NCBI GenBank assembly: GCA_030407085.1
Contig: CM059583.1
Coordinates: 206,520,001 to 206,584,000, forward strand
Origin: Trichopria drosophilae
Lineage: Eukaryota > Arthropoda > Insecta > Hymenoptera > Diapriidae
DNA length: 64,000 nt
Direction of reading: 5' to 3'
Part shown: piece after piece, positions 1 to 11,880 of the stretch
Layout of the letters: each line of letters begins with the position of its first letter
How positions within the stretch are numbered: position 1 is the stretch's first letter
The notes under the pieces: model-generated
Told to the model about the DNA's origin: nothing
Databases searched by the model: none
The model's input: the letters and a program-made list of their open reading frames with translations, nothing else
Program-made: the position numbers and the translations under genes

Positions 1-3000
1 TTTTTTCGTTTATAGAATTATATACAAATTATTATAAGTTATAAAAAGTTTAATATAATATTGAATAATGGCGAATTTCCTGGTAAAATTTAATTTGTAT
101 ATGATGACCTTTGTAGAAGTATATAAAACGTTACATGATAATATTGAGTTGTATTCTTGTCCATGTAATTGTACACAAATAATTATTTGAATAATCTAAA
201 AACTCAATATTGTTCGCATAAACTGGTATATACTTGGTTGCATACAATTGTATACATTGAACAAAAATTCAGCGATTCAATCAGATACTTAATAACGATA
301 TAATTAGTATATTTGATCAACTTTACCAAATATTTTACCAGTTTTAATAAATGTTTGATTGACATAATCATTTTGAGCGTGCATTAAAAGTACTCATATT
401 TTTTTATTAAATATACCAAATATTTTAGCGGCTTTACTACATATTTAAACAACATACTCAATTAGTCTATGAAATTCCATTAATTACCCATTTTATTAAA
501 TTGACTACACACGATGTTAAAAAAGAGAAGGATATTTGAAGTGAAATCCATGGTCTCACTAAAAACACTTTATCTACTTATAAAATCTATTTGGTCAACA
601 TGAGCAACGTAACTTTTTTTCTGATATTCATTTTATTTCGATAAGTATACAAATATATGCATATCATCCAAATTTTTCTTCAATTTTTTTTTAAACAAAT
701 TTCCTTTGTCAATTGTTTTAAATAACATAAATCGGTTGTACGAAGTAAGTGAAGTTTTAGCACGACAATTGAAGTATAATTCCTGCACTATTAATTAAAT
801 GAAACATGCACATTTAACGGTTTTATAAAAATTGGCGGTATATGAAAATGAGCATGAACAGGGCCATCTTTGTCTGTTTTGGGATTCTAAGATAACTGCA
901 ATTTTCTAAGAATAATCTAAATTTCTAATTAAAAATGCATTTCTAAATTGATTGTAGAAATACGTTTAGCAAGGTATTGTCAACAGATGCATTTTGTAGA
1001 ATAATATGTTTGTAGTGCACAAGGAATCCTTTTCAAATCCATTTCAACATGACTCGTTATTTGATAATGGATGGACCTTACCTGAGAAAAATAAATTATC
1101 CCTTTGCTAGACAAAAAGGTTAATTTAAATATTTAGACATTTCAAAATTGAATTCATTATTATTTTACGAAGGTAGGAAACCAAAACTTATAACAAGAGA
1201 AAGAAAAATTGTAGAAGGAAAAATATTTAGAAATGGAAAAAACTGCTGTTGAACAAAAAATTAATGTATATAGGCCGAGTTGTTTATAAAATATTATATG
1301 CATATTTAGGCATGAAATATTTTATTATATTGTAGCACAAATATACTGATATCATAAATACAGTGTTAATTTCTTATTATATATTTGTATACTATTTTAA
1401 TATACAAATAAAAAAAAACTTTTTTTTCCGAGATAAGGGTTAAAAAAATTGTGTACCACGCGTTTTTTATTGTTCTTATACATCCTATTTTATTAATAAT
1501 GACAATCCACAGATGTGCCATCAATTTATATTAACTTTGATCGAAAGTGAATATAAAAGAATCTGTTGAATTCCTCGCATACAATTATATATTATTGAAT
1601 AGTAATGTATTCAGTTTCATACAATTCCAGAGACAAAAATGTGAGATTCAATTCTATAGAATGTATACAAATGTATACATTTTTTTCGAAACTAATTAGA
1701 AATATGGTATTTTGAAAAATCTAAAACAGAGAATACTTGCAATCCAAATTCGAAAAATAAAACCTGAAATTATGATTTGGGCACCACTTTGAAAAAAAAT
1801 CTAGTAAAATATACATGTTATGTACATGCATCAATATAAATTATAATCAATCAAAATTACTGTTCCTTAAACTGGGTAAGAACAGAAAATAACTTGAAAA
1901 AAAGATAATATGATATCACGCAAGACTCAATATTGGAATACAAAAAAATGTATCAATATTTACTTCTGAAAGTCGATTCTGAATACTAATTATTGTAAGA
2001 ATGTGAAGAGAAATAAAGTGGCAAATTCTATTATATTATTTAGGGTAGAGGGAACAAAATTCCAAATTTTTAAGGAATTCCGAATTTCTTTTGCATTTTG
2101 AAAATTAAATGAAAGTACAGAAGTAAAAAATGCACTTATTTTGAAGTTGCAATGGAAAATTACAAAACTAAAACTACAAAAGTTGTAAACACAGAAAAAA
2201 GGACATCATGTTAATTATTTAATTTGTTCAAGAGAACGTATACGGGTAATTACAGTTAAAATGTTTACTCGGGATGTTGACTTGATAGTGTTAAATTTGT
2301 AATGGTGGTACTAAATGCTGGACTAGCATGTGCATCGCCGGAAATGAATGATAAAGGACCACAAGTTTTTAATACAATAAAAATGAAAACTTTATTGACC
2401 TGAAAACGCCCTTATTTAAATCTATTTTTTTAACGAATGTCAGAGGTCAATAAAAATTATAGGATAATTTTCTTTTTTTCACTTTGATTTCCAAAATCAA
2501 TTTTTATCTGCTGAAATTAACGTAATACTTGAATAATAAAGGTGCACATAAGTGAATAAAGTAAATAAAAATTTCTACTACCTTTCACCATAAATGTTAA
2601 TGTCAGAATAATTTGTGGACATCAACGGCAATATAAGACACCTAGCGGATTTTTTTTTTAATGTTTAAACATAACATTTGGAAATAACAAAAATAAATCT
2701 ATTCAATTAATTCATTTTCTATCCTTCTAATTTTCCGACGCTGAAAACAAAGGATCTTCTTGATTTTTCATATCACATCGAATTTTCGAAGAAAATAGGA
2801 CTAGGTTAATGAAAATTTCCTTTTATTACAAAAACGTATTAAAAATATAAATTTTAAACATTTAACCATATTTTCCTATAGCCTAGTCGTGATTGAGAAA
2901 TTCTGGGGCACAGCTATCTTTTTTTAAGTACTAAAAAGTACTCCGGTAATGACACGAGGCATGTCAAAAGATCATTTTCTTTCAAAAACACAACTTTGTT

Positions 3001-3318
3001 CCCATTCAATCTTAATTTCAAAAAAAATCGATGTGATATTAAAATTAAAAGATAACCGTCGGATTTAGCTCTAAAAATTCTACGAGGGATTTGGAAGTAA
3101 CAGATTACGAATTCGGCGTTAGTATTACCAAACTGAAAATGGTAAATGCAGTATGGTAGGCAAAAATTTTAAAAACTACTCGAAAACGATTACCTTTCCA
3201 TTGTTACCTTTTTACAGCTTTCTGATGATCATATTGAATCCGCCATTTTGAATTTCGGAAATCTGGTTTTGGATTCATAATGAGCAACCATAAAAAGTTA
3301 TCATATCAAAGATCGATG

Positions 3319-3575
3319 CCCAAGAGTATAGGTGATTTCTGCCTCCAAGATGAAACCCCCGAAGCTAACAAATTTCATTTCAGTAGTAATAGGCCGCACT
3401 GTGTATTGTTCGTAATAGGTGCACACTGTTACTACTTAGAATCCAGCATTTTTCTAATCCGCTACTTTCACAACATTCAAAAATTCCATTAGGTGTTAGT
3501 TCTCATCTTACTCTACCCAAATTTGTCAGTTTCAGAGGTTCCAACTCGACGACGGAAATCACCTATACTCGTGGG
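3319..3575. repeat. Short foldback (palindromic) element
   Basis: The left end (GAGTATAGGTGATTTC after CCCAA) is the reverse complement, with few changes, of the right end (GAAATCACCTATACTC before GTGGG). Homology of the arms continues inward for about 55 bases with mismatches, so the whole 257-bp unit can fold on itself. No open frame and no clear target-site duplication is visible. It lies 22 bp left of a second, longer foldback element and inside the frequenin intron. It is probably a non-autonomous DNA transposon relic; class unknown. Confidence 0.6.
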
Positions 3576-3596
3576 TATTCTCCTTTCAAATAATTA

Positions 3597-4558
3597 CACT
3601 GGTCGACAAAATTGAAGCAATTTAATCTTTCGGAGATGAAAATAGCTATTATTTGTTAATTTTGGGTCACTGAATCCGAATCCCATAATACAAAAAAAAT
3701 TGATTAACTCTAGTTTCCAAGATATATGGGGTCAAAGTTCGAAAAAACGTCGTTTTCTACTACATTTGAGGAGACATACTTTTTGACGGAGATGAGGTAA
3801 TGACTTCAGTAATGGCTTAAAATAATGCCTGTAACTAAGACTTTATGGGGGAAAAATCTAAGATAATAAAAAAAAAACTTTGCCTTGAATGGTCATTTTT
3901 CTGTATCCATGAAATACCGGTCTGATCTTGTATGGCTGTAATTACTGCAACGATTGTGCTTTAAATTTTATACTACTACAAACAAATATTAGGCGAGCGG
4001 GAACTTTTGCGGTTCACATTTTTGTTAATAACCGTTTTTAATGAAATTTGGTATACAATGGTTTTTCAGCGGTCTCAAAAAACCCTGTGTACAATTTTAA
4101 TGAAGAACAGTAATTATTTTAATTTTTGGCCGCAATCTTGGAGACGCCATTTTTATTTTCCAAAATTTTAGTTAAGATTTTCAGCTGGCGATCCTAAAAA
4201 TCCAAGGACAATAGTTGCAGTAGTTACAGCCGTACAAGGTCGGAGCGGTATTTCATACATACAGAAAAATGTCCAATCAATGCAAAGTGTTTTCTTTAAT
4301 TTTGTTACATTTTTCCCCCACAATGTCGAAGTTACATGCATTATTTTAAGCCATTACTGAAGTCCTTACCTCGTCTCCGTCAAAAGATATTCCTCCTCAA
4401 ACATAGTAGAAAACACCGTTTTTTTTTTAACTTTGACCCCACATATTTTGGAAACAAAAGCTAATTAACATTTTTTATTATCGGATTCGGATTCAGCGAC
4501 CCAAGATTGACAAAGTTTAGCTATTTTCATCTCCAAAAGATTTTACTGTTGACCAGTG
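3597..4558. mobile_element. Long foldback element, about 960 bp, non-autonomous transposon candidate
   Basis: The ends read CACTGGTCGACAAA and, on the opposite strand, CACTGGTCAACAGT. The two arms, roughly 3597-3970 and 4190-4558, are imperfect reverse complements over about 365 bases. Matching landmarks are GAGATGAAAATAGCTA, the CACTGAATCCGAATCC / CGCTGAATCCGAATCC pair, TTCAGTAATGGCTTAAAATA and TTACTGCAAC. A spacer of about 220 bp separates them. A TTA trinucleotide abuts both ends (3594-3596 and 4559-4561), which could be a 3-bp target duplication of PIF/Harbinger type, but 3 bp is weak evidence. No transposase frame is present. If transcribed within the frequenin pre-mRNA it would form a very long hairpin. 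Confidence 0.75.
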
Positions 4559-4904
4559 TTAAACATAGTCAGTGATGAGTTTTTTCCATCAAAAGATGAT
4601 TTTGTCTTGACTGATTAGTACAGCCAAAAAAATAACTGACTTATTAGCCATTTTTATATGTTATTTCATCATTAAACTAACAAAAAATAGCAAAAAGACA
4701 GATATCGATAGGTTTACTATAATGTAACGAATAAAAATGTAAAGAAATCAAGGAGGTGTTACCATGGTTTTCACTATAGCATGAAATATTCAGTAGAAAC
4801 GGGCGTTTTTGGTCAGACACTTAAAAATTTGTTCTCTCTCTTTCTCCGTGAATGTATTCCATATCCCTTTTCTTATTGCTGAATATATTAAATTCGTATG
4901 TCAT

Positions 4905-4917
4905 ATATGGGTCATTC
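4905..4917. repeat. Left target-site duplication of the SINE
   Basis: ATATGGGTCATTC is repeated exactly at 5386-5398, flanking the SINE. Confidence 0.85.
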
Positions 4918-5385
4918 GGTCGGCGTGATGGTCGTGCGGGCTAAGGCGTCAGTCCTAGTTGCCCGAACTGAACGTCGCGAAGGTCCCGAGTTCGAATCCC
5001 CGTCCTGCAATTTTCTCTGCTTATGTCCAGTGTGGAATAACCGGGGAACTTTGCTGGGCGAAGGTACGAATTTGGGACCGCTGCCGACCCCCGTCGGCAG
5101 TTATCGGTACCATCAGCGTCTTATCCGCGGTCGGTACGTCGTGGGTCTTATCTCGGACAAAGAGGGGATAAGCCCCGCGTCGTACTCGCTAAGGCACAGA
5201 CCGCCGAATCTGCTGGTGGTACCGATATTGGGGAGGGGGGGACTGGCTCTGGGTGGGTGTTGTGTGTGCCTATAGTTTCTGTCTTGTACTGTCTGTCTCT
5301 GTCCTGTACCTCTCCACCCGAGAGCCGACCCGCAAATAGACATATTCGTCATTAACGCGGGGGAAAATTTCCTGTCCTTTTTTTA
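4918..5385 (+). mobile_element. tRNA-derived SINE with perfect 13-bp target-site duplication
   Basis: A GC-rich 468-bp unit in AT-rich surroundings, flanked by identical 13-bp direct repeats. Its first ~90 bases resemble a class II tRNA (Leu/Ser-like, with a long variable arm), including internal Pol III promoter boxes. The remainder is a tRNA-unrelated body that ends in a run of T, like a Pol III transcript end, instead of a poly(A) tail. It carries overlapping chance open frames on both strands, none resembling a known protein. The intact duplication suggests a fairly recent insertion. It sits in the frequenin intron in the gene's orientation. The family name is not known to me. Confidence 0.85.
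4929..4999 (+). promoter_or_regulatory. Internal Pol III promoter (A box and B box) of the SINE
   Basis: The A-box region is TGGTCGTGCGGGCTAAGGCG (4929-4948) and the B-box is GAGTTCGAATCC (4988-4999), close to the canonical GGTTCGANNCC. Spacing is compatible with a class II tRNA. The surrounding arms do not form a full cloverleaf I would call a functional tRNA gene. Confidence 0.7.
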
Positions 5386-5398
5386 ATATGGGTCATTC
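5386..5398. repeat. Right target-site duplication of the SINE
   Basis: Exact copy of 4905-4917. Confidence 0.85.
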
Positions 5399-5874
5399 TT
5401 CGAAAAAGTGTAAAATCGACGTATTTTTTTTCCACAAAATAAAAGATTATAAAAATTAAAATTTAAAGTTTAAATATATTCATTGGTTTGCTAATTACGT
5501 AAATACGAAGCAATAATGCAGCAGCCATCGATACGCGTGAAATATGCAAGTAATTTAATTTTTTAATGGAAATTTTATATAAAAATCGCGAAATGTTCAC
5601 TCTTAGCGAATGAGTGACTCAGAAAGAGTAAGAATAAACATAGTAACTTAATAATATTTATTTTATAAAACTCAAAACAGTTAAAATTATTATGGAAAAT
5701 TATAAATTGATATGTTTAGTTATTTTAGCGATGTAAACAACAATTTTTTATTATCGCATATTACTGATGATACGCGTTTAATACTGAAAGTAATTAAGAA
5801 AATTGATGTTAAGTTCAATAAAAATCCGTTCTATCACTAATAAGAACGGAATTTCCGTAAATCACTACAATTGT

Positions 5875-6447
5875 CCAGGAGGCTTACATGACAGGGGAGC
5901 TTACATGTCAACGTATTAACTATGTTAACATAAGAACAAAATAAATTTCGGTCAAATGCACTTCACGCGTAAGAGTTTAATCTTTTCTTTATATTTTAAG
6001 ATATTACTCGTTTTCTTAACATGCTAAATTAGCATCGCAAATATGACAGGAGGCTTATAAAGAATAAACGTACTGGCCTTAGTTCTAAAAATATTACTAA
6101 ATTTGGGTTTAAATTAGTTTTGAAATCAGTAATATTATACACACAATTCATAGTCTAAAAGTAATCGAAATTGTAGAACGATTGTTTGTATCTACATTTA
6201 ATTTTGTTTGTACTGGAAATTGCATGTATTCTGTACTTATATTTATTTTTTAAAACATGGGGACACATTTTACAAAGCCATAACAATTTTCAGGAACGTT
6301 ATAGTGAAATTTTCACAGCACTATTTATTTGTTATAAGTAAAACACATCATAACCACTTTTAAAGAAATTTAATCATTCACATGAAAGAGAATGACAGTG
6401 ATCGAAAACGTGTTATTTATACCTGGGGACAGCCAGGAGGCATACAT
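5875..6447 (+). repeat. Four dispersed copies of a CAGGAGGCTTACAT-like motif
   Basis: Copies start near 5875 (CCAGGAGGCTTACATG), 5892 (CAGGGGAGCTTACATG), 6046 (ACAGGAGGCTTATA) and 6433 (CCAGGAGGCATACAT). The first two are nearly adjacent. All are in the last 900 bp of the frequenin intron. Whether this is a decayed repeat or an intronic element is unknown. Confidence 0.4.
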
Positions 6448-6735
6448 ATCGGACATTTAGCAGTATGTGAAAATTTTATCATGTTATTTGAACAAATTAT
6501 CTCTTGTGCAATGTTTACATAAAAGTATAAGGCACAAGAAAAAAAAATGTTTGGAGAATAAATTCCATTATTTGGATAAAATATTAACTGCGGGACATAA
6601 AATTACACTTTTCTGGAGAATGACCCATATATAATGCAATGCAGACATTTTGAAATTTGGTGATGTTACAAATAGATAAATGTATTTCTTAGGCCGTCTG
6701 TTTCGGAGAAATGTATCATTGTGTTTCTGTCGCAG

Positions 6736-6915
6736 GGACAAACGCCGCAGGCGGAGGATGAAAATACTCCGCAGAAAAGGGTCGACAAGATCTTCGACCA
6801 GATGGACAAAAACCATGACGACAAGTTGACGCTTGAAGAGTTCCGGGAAGGCAGCAAAGCGGATCCGCGAATCGTGCAAGCTCTGTCGCTGGGCGGTGCA
6901 CCGGCGGAGGTATAA
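6736..6915 (+). CDS. Frq: Frequenin (NCS-1 family neuronal calcium sensor), last coding exon
   Basis: The exon encodes the C-terminal 59 residues of frequenin, a myristoylated EF-hand calcium sensor that regulates synaptic transmission and, in animals, binds partners such as PI4-kinase and Ric8a (family knowledge). It starts after a CTGTCGCAG acceptor in phase 0 and opens with [15 protein letters not shown], the linker before EF-hand 4. The EF-hand 4 loop is [12 protein letters not shown] at exon residues 24-35, with ligands D1, N3, D5, T9 and E12 all present. The tail has the frequenin signature [15 protein letters not shown]. Two points are unusual. Loop position 6, normally Gly, is Asp. 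The C terminus after SLGG is APAEV, longer than the short tail I remember for fly frequenin. Other NCS families (neurocalcin, hippocalcin) end differently, so the assignment is firm. Upstream exons are outside the window. Confidence 0.93.
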   Translation, partial: GQTPQAEDENTPQKRVDKIFDQMDKNHDDKLTLEEFREGSKADPRIVQALSLGGAPAEV

Positions 6916-7343
6916 TTTTCCCGGCCGACGACGAATGTCCGATGAAATCGCGTAATCGAAACGTCGTTAAGAGTCAGTTTTTTTAAGTCGGATCAGAGCT
7001 CGCTTCGTCATTGCTTTATATCGCGCCCACCCACCATTCGACACACTTCGGCGACTTCGATTCATCGAATCGACATAATCGATAAGAATAATAGATATAA
7101 GAAGTTATTAACAAAAGGAGTAACCTTCGTGAGAACGCTTAAATTAAGTAAAATATTTCAAATCGTTGCACTCTAGATAATCCCCAGGAAGAGCAGCACA
7201 TTTTCTCAATTTTACAAAATGTTATTAAATCTATAGGGACTATAGACTAATCGAGAAAGGTTATACAAATATGACATATGCGAATATAAATTTTAATAAT
7301 GGTACCGAATGCTGCTGAGGAATTGTTCGTTGTTGATCTGCGT

Positions 7344-7349
7344 AATAAA
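7344..7349 (+). terminator. Candidate poly(A) signal, frequenin
   Basis: AATAAA about 430 bp after the frequenin stop. Confidence 0.4.
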
Positions 7350-7479
7350 TTAGCGGAAGTGTTTTAAACTTATTCGAAAACATCGTCAGAACAATACTGG
7401 AAGTTCGGCTCGCTCGTCAATTCTGACTACGAAACGTCAAACCTGCGTTCGGCTCATCCAAATCGCAATCCGGTTTCGT

Positions 7480-7485
7480 AATAAA
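7480..7485 (+). terminator. Second candidate poly(A) signal, frequenin
   Basis: AATAAA about 565 bp after the stop, 35 bp before the TTAA-associated MITE. Confidence 0.35.
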
Positions 7486-7519
7486 CTGTCGGTTTTAGAG
7501 GTAAGTCCTCATTCCTTAA

Positions 7520-8032
7520 CCCGTTTAATCCCTCAGGTACACTTTTTTTTGTTGATTTTCAAGTTTCATGACAGTGACCTCTATGTATCCTCTAAGAATG
7601 GCGGTTTTTTAATTACAATATATCGATTTTAAAGTTTTTTGGAATTTTTGGCGGACATATTCCATCCCCCACTTTGAATTTTTCAAATTTGCTTACAAAT
7701 CTTTTCTTACAAAAACTCGATTCATAGAAAAGTTTCTAATGTAAGTGATTCTTTGGTTTTTTTGGAAGACCATGGCATTTTTTGGAAAACAAAATTTCTC
7801 TTGTAATTTTGATGTACTTTTAGTGGAATCGTTTCCAATACAAAATCCGTGTTTTTTTATTGCTTCTATTTTGGTTTTAGAAAATATTTAAATGTAATTT
7901 TGATGACGCCAATCTAATGAGCATTGTGGAAAATAATAATAAGTCACTGTCAAGTCAATAGTTAATCAATGGTCCTGTTGAGAATGAAGGTCCAAATCAA
8001 CAAACAAATGTGTATCTGTGGGACTTAACGGG
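7520..8032. mobile_element. TTAA-associated MITE, piggyBac-like, 513 bp
   Basis: The terminal inverted repeats are about 39 bp. The left starts CCCGTTTAATCCCTCAGGTA, and the right, reverse-complemented, starts CCCGTTAAGTCCCACAGATA. Both continue into CAC, a T-rich stretch and GTTGATTT, with about seven mismatches. TTAA directly precedes the left end (7516-7519), while the right flank is TTTG, a plausible mutated copy. Ends beginning CCC beside TTAA are typical of the piggyBac superfamily. The interior is AT-rich with no transposase, so this would be a non-autonomous copy. It lies immediately after the frequenin 3'UTR. Confidence 0.7.
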
Positions 8033-8036
8033 TTTG

Positions 8037-11000
8037 TTTCTTCATGTACTGGAAAAGTTTCGAGACTCATTTCCTTAATGCCAGGAGCCCATTTTCCTAA
8101 ATAATTAACAAGCAATGTATACGGAGATACAGTTCACGACGCGCGAATCCCACGAGTCACGTAATCCGTCAGAAGAGTTCTACGCCGGGTGAGAAAAGAG
8201 AGCCTTTTCCAAGTTCTTACAAATAAAAAGAAAATGTTACGTTCGCAAGACTTTTATCTCGGAATAGTGAATTCAGAGAAATGACCCGATCAATTCCTTT
8301 CGTCGTGGAAACGTTACGTTGGTCGGTTTTCGTTTAATGACTGTGCATTTGTAACATGTTGATGTAATGTTATTTAAGACTGCATTTCACCTCTATTATA
8401 AACAAATTACTAATAAAAATGTTTATTTTATCAAATTATAAACTTTTATATTTCATTTCGATAACTTTAGTTTTGCTTTGAAAAATTTACGTTCCTTCTT
8501 CTGTTCTCAATGCAAACTCTATCATAATGGCTGTGAACAAAGTAAATTAGAATTTCACTTTTCACCATTATATAACCTGCGATTGCATGAAAACCATTTT
8601 TCCACTTATCTATTTGTCAGAGTACGATTTTACTCTAGTGGTTTTAATAGTGGATCCTAATGTCATTGATAGTATAGTGATGCTTATATGTGCTACATAA
8701 TTAAAATCAATCGAAGACACAAAACAGTAGAGTGAAATCAATCTCGAAATTTAATATAAATTTTCACTCTTATCCACTAAATATTTATGTTTATAGATTA
8801 TACACTTCTGAAAGAATGCTATTTAATTCAGTAATTCGTTTAAATTTTAATTTTTACAGCCTGATCTTCAACACAATATAAAGGTTTAATGTACTGTTTA
8901 GTATAATACCACTTTATTTCGTTAAGATAGTAATAAAGATCAATGTTGCATGAAAAGTAATTTATATCTACTGTACACATTTTTCTGATTTCTAAGTTCT
9001 GTTTCCTTCACTTCATTGCACGCTCCACTTTCACCCAATTTGTCTAATGATATAATTTGTATTCTAGTTCATGAATATTATTTTCTTGGTAATTTAAATA
9101 AAGGTTATGAAGTAGTACTTTAAGAAGAACGTTGAAAATAGGATAATTTATTAGCGAATACTGCATAATTCAACAAAACATCCATTTGAACTGTAGATAT
9201 ACAAGAAACTGACTTATATTAGTTAGCATGGCACTGAATGATCTTATCTACTACTAATGTTAAATTTGTAAAAAATAATAAGGAGATCGAAAATGTGTTT
9301 AGAAATTAATAATACAAAAATATTTTCACTTCATGTTGCTAAAATATCAATTTTTTTAAAATTAAGCTTATCTTACGAAAATAGACCTTTTTTCTTGTTA
9401 AGAGTAAGTCTAGTCTTGGAATCTAGTCATCACATTTTCAAAAACGACATCGTTTTAATCCACTTAAAAAAAGGAGACTTGAATCCTGATGAAAATTCGC
9501 GCTTACAAGAGAGCTGGGCATATTTAAACAAAGAATTTAGGATGAAGAGTAGATGAGAAGAGAATGTCTATATCTAAAAATAACTTTCAATTACAAAAGA
9601 TGTTTGTCTGGAAATGAATATTTTTAAATAGTATTGCTTCTGTAACAAATATTATTATCGTGTTTTTTTGGTTATAACTTTTAGAATTATAATGTTCTCT
9701 AAAAAGTGGTTAGTGGATTTTAAACTTTCGAAAGTAAATATTTTATTAGGCTCGTGAAACAATTTTGTTGACTGAATACATAATAATATTCACTAATTTT
9801 TCATGAATTTTCAATATAGTAATTATATAAGATAAATAATGATTTACATACACACATACATTTATTTAGCTCCTTATCTTACAAAAAATGTCAAACTCTT
9901 ATTAGAAAACATCAAAAGTGAAAAATACAATCACATGCTATATATCATATTCCTATTTGCGCTGTATAACGATAACATAATTATTTACAAATAATTAATT
10001 ACAAAATTAGCTTTGAACAAAATTTTAACCAGTTTGAAACTATATAAACATAATTTTAGATTGGCGAAATGAAAAAATTAATAAAATATGCTACAAAAAT
10101 TTGCAAAAGCAATTTGTTCTTATTCTACAAATTTGTGATTCACATCCCACAAATAAATTTTCTTCGATATATCAAAAGTAACCGTTATAAAGAATTTTAT
10201 CGGTGCTTAACATTTTTTCGATTAGAAAAATGATACTGCAAAATAAAAGATATTAACTTTGTAGAAAAATTTGCACTATGGAGGAAAAAATATAGCCGAC
10301 GTGGAAACTAATTTAATGGATTACTTTTTATAATCAATTATAGATAACAGTGATGTCAGAATAATAAATACTGTTATATAATAGTTATTATTAAAACTGA
10401 AAAATTTCTTGATTTATGCAGGGAGATTTATTTTTTAAACTAATTGATACTGTATAAAATAAACAACGTTTTATTTAACGAAACTAATTTTCCATTTATC
10501 AACTTTTCTAATCGACAATAACATGGCATAGTTTTTTGATGATATCTCATGTAAGGCAATAGAAGTAAATTAACAGGAATGGTTATGATTTGTTTGGACG
10601 AAACTCATCGTATATGAGAAATTTGTCGACCATTATAAAAATTATTTATTGATAACATGTTATCTTAGTTCAAGATATATGCAAAAGCAAACCCTTTTAA
10701 TTAAAGATAAAACCAATAGCTATTGTTTATGAAAACATTTATTGCGGTTGCAAATAATATCTGAAAGACAATTTTGAACAAAATGTTCGTTATGATTACT
10801 GAATATAAAATGTGAAACGCATATATAAAGATTTTCATACTGCAAACTACCCTAAAATTGCGATAATGTTTATTCCATGGACATATTCCGTAAAATCTTG
10901 TAATTAAGAATGTTGTTTCTAATATAAAACAAATTTACCCGTAAAAATGATTAAATCCTATTTGTTCCGTTAATCTTGTAGTAATTACATAAATGTATTG

Positions 11001-11880
11001 CGGCATGTGAACTGAAAATAATTATTTATATATTTACATAATTCTTTAAAATCTTCAACAAATATGTGTGCACGTGGATAGTAATAATTATTACGACATC
11101 TGAAAGATATTTGTAAAAAATGCAAGAAGAAATACTTTTTTTCCGTAATTTCATTTAATTCAGAGTACGACTGGATTTTACCTTTACATTATTGTTTTAT
11201 ATTATGGTATTTCAGTTGTAGTCAAGGTTCTACTTCTTAGAATCAGCATCTTCGCTTGTAATGTATTCTAAGAAATAAAAAATTTCTTTTCGATTCGCCT
11301 TTAGAAGTTAATGCTGCGTTTTATCATAGCAGAATTTTATTTTGCATTCAGCACGCATTATAAAAAAGCATAATTTTAAATTAATACCATAGTTCTATGA
11401 AATGCATGCTTACTTTTACAACTAAATGTTAGTAAATTTTTACTAATTATACACATATTTTTTTAAACGTTCTAATATAACAAGTGGACTTTGCAATCAA
11501 CACTACGCATCTAATCGTCATTTAGAATATACGGTGCAGTATTTAATAATGTATTTTATAATACCCAGTAATACATTGTAGTGCCCAGCTTGCTACTGTA
11601 CTTATTATCAATAATAAGTAAATCACTAATTTAGAATTTTAGTAATAATAAAATGAATTTCCTTCAATGGGTAACTCCATTATAACCATTAGTTCCAGCC
11701 TCGACAAATTTCATTAGCGCAGGAGAAATTAGCCATAACGTTGACTAGTTTCAAATAGCGGCTGGTTCAAAACCGTAGAGCATGCCATACGGAATCATTG
11801 CGAATGTTTGCAACCGCAGGAATTCACTGCGTCAATAAATTACTTTCTAATTGAATTAAGACTTATCTCATCATAATTTT
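8037..11880. other. AT-rich intergenic stretch, nothing recognised
   Basis: No open frame with family resemblance, no RNA gene and no clear transposon ends were seen. The short frames near 8478-8660 and 9293-9556 have no homology I recognise and have composition typical of random AT-rich DNA. Confidence 0.5.

Larger units (their letters stand above)
1..6735 (+). other. Part of the last intron of the frequenin gene
   Basis: No coding sequence can be supported here. The sequence is strongly AT-rich and ends in a pyrimidine-containing tract and CAG directly before the frequenin terminal exon at 6736. The upstream frequenin exons are not in the window, so at least 6.7 kb is taken to be the final intron; this is inference from the exon phase and the position of the conserved EF-hand 4. 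The stretch contains two foldback repeats (3319-3575 and 3597-4558), a SINE (4918-5385) and a short recurring motif (5875-6447), described separately. Nothing else is recognised in 1-3300. Confidence 0.6.
6916..7510 (+). other. Probable 3'UTR of frequenin
   Basis: Non-coding sequence directly after the TAA stop, more GC-rich near the stop than farther on. Two AATAAA hexamers (7344 and 7480) lie before the transposon at 7520, so the mRNA probably ends within this stretch. Its true length is not visible. Confidence 0.5.

Noticed and set aside
4920..5005. Functional tRNA-Leu/Ser gene
   Set aside because: Part of a longer unit bounded by target duplications, and the cloverleaf is incomplete.
4898..5352. 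Overlapping open frames on both strands (up to 125 codons)
   Set aside because: They lie inside the SINE; the GC-rich tRNA-derived body explains the lack of stops and there is no protein resemblance.
6568..6901. Minus-strand frames opposite the frequenin exon
   Set aside because: Antisense shadows of a firmly identified coding exon.
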